Positions 60,037-64,000 of a stretch of DNA of 64,000 nt are shown here, one piece after another. The stretch is from assembly GCF_028657195.3 (NCBI RefSeq), contig NZ_JANCPR020000003.1, forward strand, positions 273,244-337,243. Direction: 5' to 3'. The stretch is from Streptomyces iconiensis (GTDB lineage Bacteria > Actinomycetota > Actinomycetes > Streptomycetales > Streptomycetaceae). Position 1 is the stretch's first letter; every line of letters begins with the position of its first letter. The notes under the pieces were generated by a model. The model searched no databases. It was given only the letters and a program-made list of their open reading frames with translations, and was not told where the DNA came from. The position numbers were made by a program, and so were the translations under genes.

Positions 60037-62261
60037 AACGGACCGGACTGTCCCGGCGCCTCCTGCGCATCGGTCACGCTGCCGGACAGCACGCCGAGGC
60101 CGGACACATCCGGTTCGTCGCCCTGCTGTGCGCCGCGCTCGTCCTCACGCTGGGGGGCGCTTCGGCGGTCGCCGTGCACGCGGTGTACGAGGGGAAGGCC
60201 CAGCGCGTCGCCGCACGTGAACCCGCGGTCGCCACCGGGACGGCGCAGCGGGCGCAGGCGGCCTATCAGGTCTCCTCGGACTGGCTCGCAGACCGGCGCC
60301 AGTACGACATCGTCTTCCTCGCTCCGCTCACCTCCGATGTGCCGCTGCCGCCGGGCGTGCGCGGTTGGCCCAGTGCGGGCGAGGTGCTGCTCTCACCGGC
60401 GCTGCGCGAAGCGGGGGCTGGTGAGGGGATCGAGGAGCGTTATGGCCGAACCGTCGGCACCATCGCGGATGACGGGCTCGCCGACGGATCAGAACGTTTC
60501 GCCTACATCGTCGTCAAGCCCCAAGAACTGCACTCCCGTTACGCCTCCCGGATCAGCGGATTCGGACCGGGGGACGGAGCGGGACAGGGCCGCGTCGGAC
60601 CCTATCCACGCGACGATCAACCGGAATGGATGTTCCAGGCGCTCATCGTCGGCATGCTGTTCCTCCCCGGTCTCGCGCTCGCCTGGGTGGCTTCCCGTAC
60701 CGGGGCACGCGCCCGCGACCGCCGGATGGCGCTGATCGCCTCCCTGGGCGGGCGCGCGAGCGACAGGGCACTGATCGCCTGCGGCGAGGCATGGCGCCCT
60801 GTGCTCTGCGGCATCGCCCTGGGCGCCGCGGCCACAGGGGCAGCCGCCTGGCGGGGTGTTCGCCTCCCGGTGACCGGATACGTCATCGAGGCCGCGGACC
60901 TGCAGCGCTGGTGGTGGCCTGCCACTCTTCTGGTCCCGTTGGCCGCCGCCTTGTGCCTGTTCGCCGTTGTTCTCCTCTTCGACCGCCCCGCCTCAGGGCG
61001 CCGCCAACGGATGGTTCGTCCCGGGCAGGGACACCGCCGCTCGCCGATGGTGTGGGCGATGCTGTGTCCCGTCATGCTCTTCCTGGGCGTTCAGGGCGCC
61101 CGCTTCTTCCCTCCTGAGAATCCGGCACGGCTCTTCGCCACCTGGGCAGGCACAGCGGGCACCCTCGCGACCCTCCCGGCCGCCGTCGCGGTCACCGCAG
61201 CCGCACTCGGACGTGGACTGGCACGCATCGGCCGACGCCGACGCCTGCCGGGGCTGCTCGTCGCCGGTCGCCGCACAGCTGCACATCCGCGCACCGTGGC
61301 CCGCATGGTGGCGGGCGTCGCGATCGCCCTGTGTCTGCTCTTCCAAGCGGTCGCCTGGCAGATGATCTTCGGGCAGCAAGCCACGGCGGCCCAGCTGACC
61401 CTCGACCGCATCGGCCTGAGCACCCTCGAAGTCGGCCCGAAGGGAGGCGGAAAGCGAGCCCAGGCCCGGTTCGTCACCCGGCTTCCCCAGGGCACCGAAA
61501 CCGCGCTCTTCTCCACACCCGGAGCCCGAGGCGTCCGCATCGCCGGCGACTGCACGGCACTGCGCACGCTCGCGCTGCCCTGTCCCGGCGACGAGGGGGC
61601 CTCAACCGCACTGAACGAGCGGCCCTCGGACCCGCGCGTACGCGAACTCCTTGCCTGGAAAGCCTTCCCCGACGCTGCGGTCACCGTCACCCGTGACCGG
61701 AACGCCACCAGGAAGCCTGTCGACGCCGAGAACGGCAGCACGCTCATCCTCACCAGCCGAGACGGGGAGGACCTGGACGTCGCGGCGCTGAAGGAACTCG
61801 CCTACGACAGCTTCCCGCGCGGAGCCCGCATCGACGCGCCCGGCGCCGACTACCTCGTGGGAGGAGCCCCGAACAGGGACCAGGGCCGCTGGAGCGTTCT
61901 GCTCGGTATCGCCGCCCTCACCATCCTCGCCCTCGCCGCCGGACTCTCCGGCATGGCCGAACACTTGCGCTCAGGCCGGGCCCTCGCACCACTGACCGCT
62001 CTCGCAGGCGGCACCGGCATCTTCCGCACCACTGCGGCCTGGGGCGTCGGCATGCCTCTCCTCCTGGCCGGACTCACCGGCACCCTGGCGGGCGGCTGGC
62101 TCGCACAACCCCTCGTCGGCCCCCGCGGCCTCGAAGTCCCCGCAGCGCTGACCACGGTCAGCCTCCTGGTCGTGGCGCTGCTGGGCCTGCTCATGTGGTG
62201 GTGGGCGGCAACCGCCGCCGCCCGCCAGGCGGACGCCTGGCAACCCGGCGAACAGGACTGA
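60033..62261 (+). CDS. FtsX/bacteriocin-associated-type ABC permease, 742 residues
   Basis: GTG 60033 overlaps the ATPase stop by four bases. About ten membrane segments: one at the N-terminus (about 28-48), an extracytoplasmic domain (50-200), six segments from 205 to 455, a second extracytoplasmic domain (about 455-615) and three more helices to the end. This duplicated layout is that of the large permeases found beside bacteriocin genes and in MacB-type exporters. Together with the ATPase, it may export or give immunity to the secreted protein upstream. No accessory periplasmic adaptor is needed in a Gram-positive. Confidence 0.88.
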   Translation: MKRTGLSRRLLRIGHAAGQHAEAGHIRFVALLCAALVLTLGGASAVAVHAVYEGKAQRVAAREPAVATGTAQRAQAAYQVSSDWLADRRQYDIVFLAPLTSDVPLPPGVRGWPSAGEVLLSPALREAGAGEGIEERYGRTVGTIADDGLADGSERFAYIVVKPQELHSRYASRISGFGPGDGAGQGRVGPYPRDDQPEWMFQALIVGMLFLPGLALAWVASRTGARARDRRMALIASLGGRASDRALIACGEAWRPVLCGIALGAAATGAAAWRGVRLPVTGYVIEAADLQRWWWPATLLVPLAAALCLFAVVLLFDRPASGRRQRMVRPGQGHRRSPMVWAMLCPVMLFLGVQGARFFPPENPARLFATWAGTAGTLATLPAAVAVTAAALGRGLARIGRRRRLPGLLVAGRRTAAHPRTVARMVAGVAIALCLLFQAVAWQMIFGQQATAAQLTLDRIGLSTLEVGPKGGGKRAQARFVTRLPQGTETALFSTPGARGVRIAGDCTALRTLALPCPGDEGASTALNERPSDPRVRELLAWKAFPDAAVTVTRDRNATRKPVDAENGSTLILTSRDGEDLDVAALKELAYDSFPRGARIDAPGADYLVGGAPNRDQGRWSVLLGIAALTILALAAGLSGMAEHLRSGRALAPLTALAGGTGIFRTTAAWGVGMPLLLAGLTGTLAGGWLAQPLVGPRGLEVPAALTTVSLLVVALLGLLMWWWAATAAARQADAWQPGEQD

Positions 62262-62314
62262 GACAAGCAGTCGTTGGCGCGGTGGGGGAGTGCGCGGACC
62301 CGGTGGGTGGGGGG

Positions 62315-62333
62315 TACTCAGCCGGGTTGAGTA
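62315..62333. promoter_or_regulatory. Palindrome TACTCA-N7-TGAGTA
   Basis: TACTCAGCCGGGTTGAGTA: 6-bp perfect arms plus a CCGG core, 45 bases before the next gene. A candidate repressor site for the gene at 62379. Confidence 0.55.
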
Positions 62334-62378
62334 TGTGCGCTCAGGGGTGGGGGCGCGGGGCTTTCTAGCGTGGAGTGC

Positions 62379-63014
62379 ATGGAAGCGGAAGCGCGGTCCG
62401 AGTCGGAACCGGAGAGCGTCGAGAAGACGGATCGGCGGTGGCAGGTGGGCTGTGTGGCGGCGATTCTCGTGCTCGGTGCCCTGCTGCTGCTCGGGATGTG
62501 GGGGCTCTCCGAACTGGAGAAGGGGCTCGACGGCTACGGGCAGTTGGAGGGTTCGGCGGCCGACAGTCCGGACGGGAGCGCCGCCGATCCGCTCATGCCG
62601 GGTATGGCGGCCCGTTTCGAGGACGGGCTCACGGTGTCCGTGGGCGACCTGCGACGCGAACGGGGCGGGCACGCCTACCGCTTCACCGTCACGTACGAGA
62701 ACGAGACGGACAGGAAGCTGAGGCCCGGCGGTCCCACGGCTGAGGACAGCGTCTCCGAGTACGAGGACGCCCCTCTCGTCGTCCGCGCGGGCGATCCTCT
62801 GGACGACACGGGGTCCGACGACGGCAGCGTCAGCGACTGGCTCAACAAGGACGCGGCGGCGGCCAGGCTCCTGGCCCCGCTCGGTGAGGGCGAGAGTGTC
62901 GCCGTGCCTGTGCGCGTCTCGGGTGACACGAAGGGCATGCCGGTCACGGTCGAGGTCAAGCCGCCGGACGACGAGTACAGGGACACCGCGTACTGGCAGC
63001 TCACGCTCGCCTGA
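62379..63014 (+). CDS. Membrane-anchored hypothetical protein
   Basis: 211 residues from ATG 62379 (GTG 62370 is an alternative; a -10-like TAGCGT lies just upstream, so the mRNA may be near-leaderless). One membrane helix (about 22-43: GCVAAILVLGALLLLGMWGL) and an extracytoplasmic domain with VSVGDLRRERGGHAYRFTV and RKLRPGGPTAEDSVSEYED, reminiscent of DUF4352-type immunoglobulin-like domains. Function unknown. Its stop codon is the first copy of the 8-bp tandem repeat. Confidence 0.75.
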   Translation: MEAEARSESEPESVEKTDRRWQVGCVAAILVLGALLLLGMWGLSELEKGLDGYGQLEGSAADSPDGSAADPLMPGMAARFEDGLTVSVGDLRRERGGHAYRFTVTYENETDRKLRPGGPTAEDSVSEYEDAPLVVRAGDPLDDTGSDDGSVSDWLNKDAAAARLLAPLGEGESVAVPVRVSGDTKGMPVTVEVKPPDDEYRDTAYWQLTLA

Positions 63015-63058
63015 CCGCCTGACCGCCTGACCGCCTGACCGCCTGACCGCCTGACCGC
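63011..63058. repeat. Six exact copies of CTGACCGC
   Basis: Perfect 8-bp tandem array starting with the stop codon of the gene at 62379. Because 8 is not a multiple of 3, TGA appears in all three frames, so it works as a universal translation stop on the plus strand. Confidence 0.95.
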
Positions 63059-63106
63059 GACTGTCCGGCCGAGCGGCCCGTGCGTTCGCGCGCTAGGGTC
63101 CTCGGC

Positions 63107-63760
63107 ATGCCTGAGACCCGTTCGTCCGCGTCCCCGGCCTCGCCCGTCACGGCGGACGACCTCGACGAAGCCGTGCAACTCGCCGTCGCCACGCTGCGCG
63201 GGGCGCCGCAGGACGGCTGGGACCGTAACGCGGGTTCGCTGGACTGGGACTGCTGGGAGACCGTCGAGCACCTCAGTGACGACCTGTTCGCCTACGCCGT
63301 CCAACTCGGCCCGAGGACACCGCCGTTGACCGGCGATGTGCCCTACGTGTGGGAGAGCCGCCGGCCAGGCGGTCCGCTGAACGCTGTGCACGCGGACCGT
63401 TCGGCGGGGACAGCCGGGCTGTTGCAGGTGCTGGAGGCGAGCGGTGCGCTGCTCGTCGCGATGGTGCGTACGACACCACCGCACGTACGCGGCTACCACG
63501 GCTTCGGTGTCTCTGACCCTGAGGGCTTCGCCGCGATGGGCATCGTGGAGACGCTTGTGCACACCTACGACCTGGCCGAGACGTTCGGGCTGCCCTGGGC
63601 GCCGCCCGCCGGTCTGTGTGCGCGTACGCTCGCGCGCCTGTTCCCGCACGCCCCCGAGGGCACCGACCCGTGGCCCACTCTGCTGTGGGCCACGGGACGC
63701 ACCGAGCTCCCCGGGCACCCGCGCCTGACCAGCTGGCGCTGGTACGGGGCGCCCAAGTAG
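63107..63760 (+). CDS. DinB/mycothiol-dependent maleylpyruvate isomerase-like protein
   Basis: 217 residues from ATG 63107, with a -10-like TAGGGT 12 bases before it, so it may be leaderless. WDCWETVEHLSDDLFAYAVQ and the late MGIVETLVHTYDLAETFGL correspond to the metal-binding helices of the DinB/MDMPI N-terminal fold, in which two or three His coordinate a metal; His at HLSDD and at VHTYD are candidates. Thiol transfer with mycothiol is the known role of some members; substrate unknown. Confidence 0.82.
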   Translation: MPETRSSASPASPVTADDLDEAVQLAVATLRGAPQDGWDRNAGSLDWDCWETVEHLSDDLFAYAVQLGPRTPPLTGDVPYVWESRRPGGPLNAVHADRSAGTAGLLQVLEASGALLVAMVRTTPPHVRGYHGFGVSDPEGFAAMGIVETLVHTYDLAETFGLPWAPPAGLCARTLARLFPHAPEGTDPWPTLLWATGRTELPGHPRLTSWRWYGAPK

Positions 63761-63875
63761 CGCGCCGGGCAAGCGAGTTGGCTCATGCGGCACGCAAGTA
63801 GGGCTCACAGCGTTCACAGTGCCCACATTGCGTTCACGGGGCCGCCGTGGGGCGTCCGCCGGGGGTGGGGGTGGT

Positions 63876-64000
63876 TCAGGCTTTGCGGGTGTTGATGTCG
63901 TCGGTGAGTTGGGGGACGACGTCGAAGAGGTCGCCGACGATGCCGTAGTCGACGAGGTCGAAGATGGGGGCCTCGGCGTCCTTGTTGATCGCCACGATCG
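63876..64000 (-). CDS. etfA: Electron transfer flavoprotein alpha subunit (C-terminus only)
   Basis: The last 41 codons on the minus strand read [19 protein letters not shown], followed by [20 protein letters not shown] and stop at 63876. This is the highly conserved FAD-binding C-terminus of EtfA, which passes electrons from acyl-CoA dehydrogenases to the respiratory chain. The rest lies beyond the window; etfB should be upstream of it. Confidence 0.93.
   Translation of the reverse strand, partial: IVAINKDAEAPIFDLVDYGIVGDLFDVVPQLTDDINTRKA

Noticed and set aside
1..64000. tRNA genes or an integrated phage/plasmid attachment site
   Set aside because: No cloverleaf-like sequence, integrase, transposase or flanking duplication was noticed in reading the window.

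Overview
The window reads as chromosomal DNA of a Streptomyces or a close actinomycete. It is extremely GC-rich, with G or C at most third codon positions, frequent GTG starts, strong GGAGG-type ribosome sites and long GC-rich intergenic spacers. The gene families are also typical: a SARP/AfsR-type regulator with a STAND ATPase, two PASTA-less Ser/Thr kinases, a STAS anti-sigma antagonist, an ECF-like sigma factor, ROK, LacI, GntR, IclR and three LysR regulators, and a DUF4232 lipoprotein. About 50 protein genes can be supported. I saw no rRNA, tRNA, insertion sequence, phage module or CRISPR array. Both edges cut genes: an alkylsulfatase on the left and the end of an electron transfer flavoprotein alpha subunit on the right.

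1-9.2 kb: alkylsulfatase (+), then a sugar-uptake operon on the minus strand: solute-binding lipoprotein, two permeases, a GH4 phospho-glycosidase, a BadF-type GlcNAc-kinase-like sugar kinase. A ROK repressor lies upstream, with a perfect TAGGAAA-C-TTTCCTA operator at its own promoter. 9.7-14.9 kb: a LacI regulator divergent from an AzgA-type purine permease and an adenine deaminase, i.e. adenine/hypoxanthine salvage, with a LacI-type operator between them. 15.5-20.9 kb: small membrane protein, photolyase, a small unknown gene, a macrolide/vancomycin-type glycosyltransferase and an unknown protein. 21.2-23.8 kb: two NAD(P)-dependent oxidoreductases divergent from a LysR regulator. 24.0-28.5 kb: GntR regulator, ADP-ribosylglycohydrolase-fold enzyme, NCS1 permease and PfkB kinase, most simply a nucleoside or N-riboside uptake and cleavage operon.

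28.6-37.1 kb: aldo/keto reductase, a sigma factor divergent from a receptor Ser/Thr kinase, a DUF4232 lipoprotein, a DNA-binding-like protein, a STAS protein, and a LysR regulator divergent from an atypical SDR. 37.2-43.0 kb: peptide-use genes (proline iminopeptidase, M29/NicX-like protein, OPT transporter) and an IclR regulator with a perfect 21-bp palindrome upstream. 43.3-49.0 kb: a trypsin-like protease overlapping a 1,464-residue SARP-STAND-TPR protein; this pair looks like a protease-coupled sensing module. 49.1-58.0 kb: MFS exporter, second Ser/Thr kinase, SDR, SnoaL-like protein, LtrA, LysR, a DUF218 protein and a TOPRIM protein.

58.0-62.3 kb: an AT-richer stretch holding a gene remnant, a large hairpin, a CRP-like box, a promoter overlapped by a palindrome and a gene for a small secreted protein with a TTA codon in its signal peptide (the target of bldA control in Streptomyces). 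A terminator follows, then a dedicated ABC ATPase and a 10-TM permease. With the protease/STAND pair, this is the best candidate for an undescribed system. 62.4-64 kb: a membrane-anchored hypothetical protein, a DinB/mycothiol-type protein and etfA (partial).

A feature running through the whole window is short-period tandem repetition in spacers (8, 13, 15, 20 and 29 nt, plus simple GGNCCN arrays). In three genes this spills into coding sequence and gives Gly-Ser or Gly-Thr tails. All functions are inferred by eye from the translated sequence; no database search was run.
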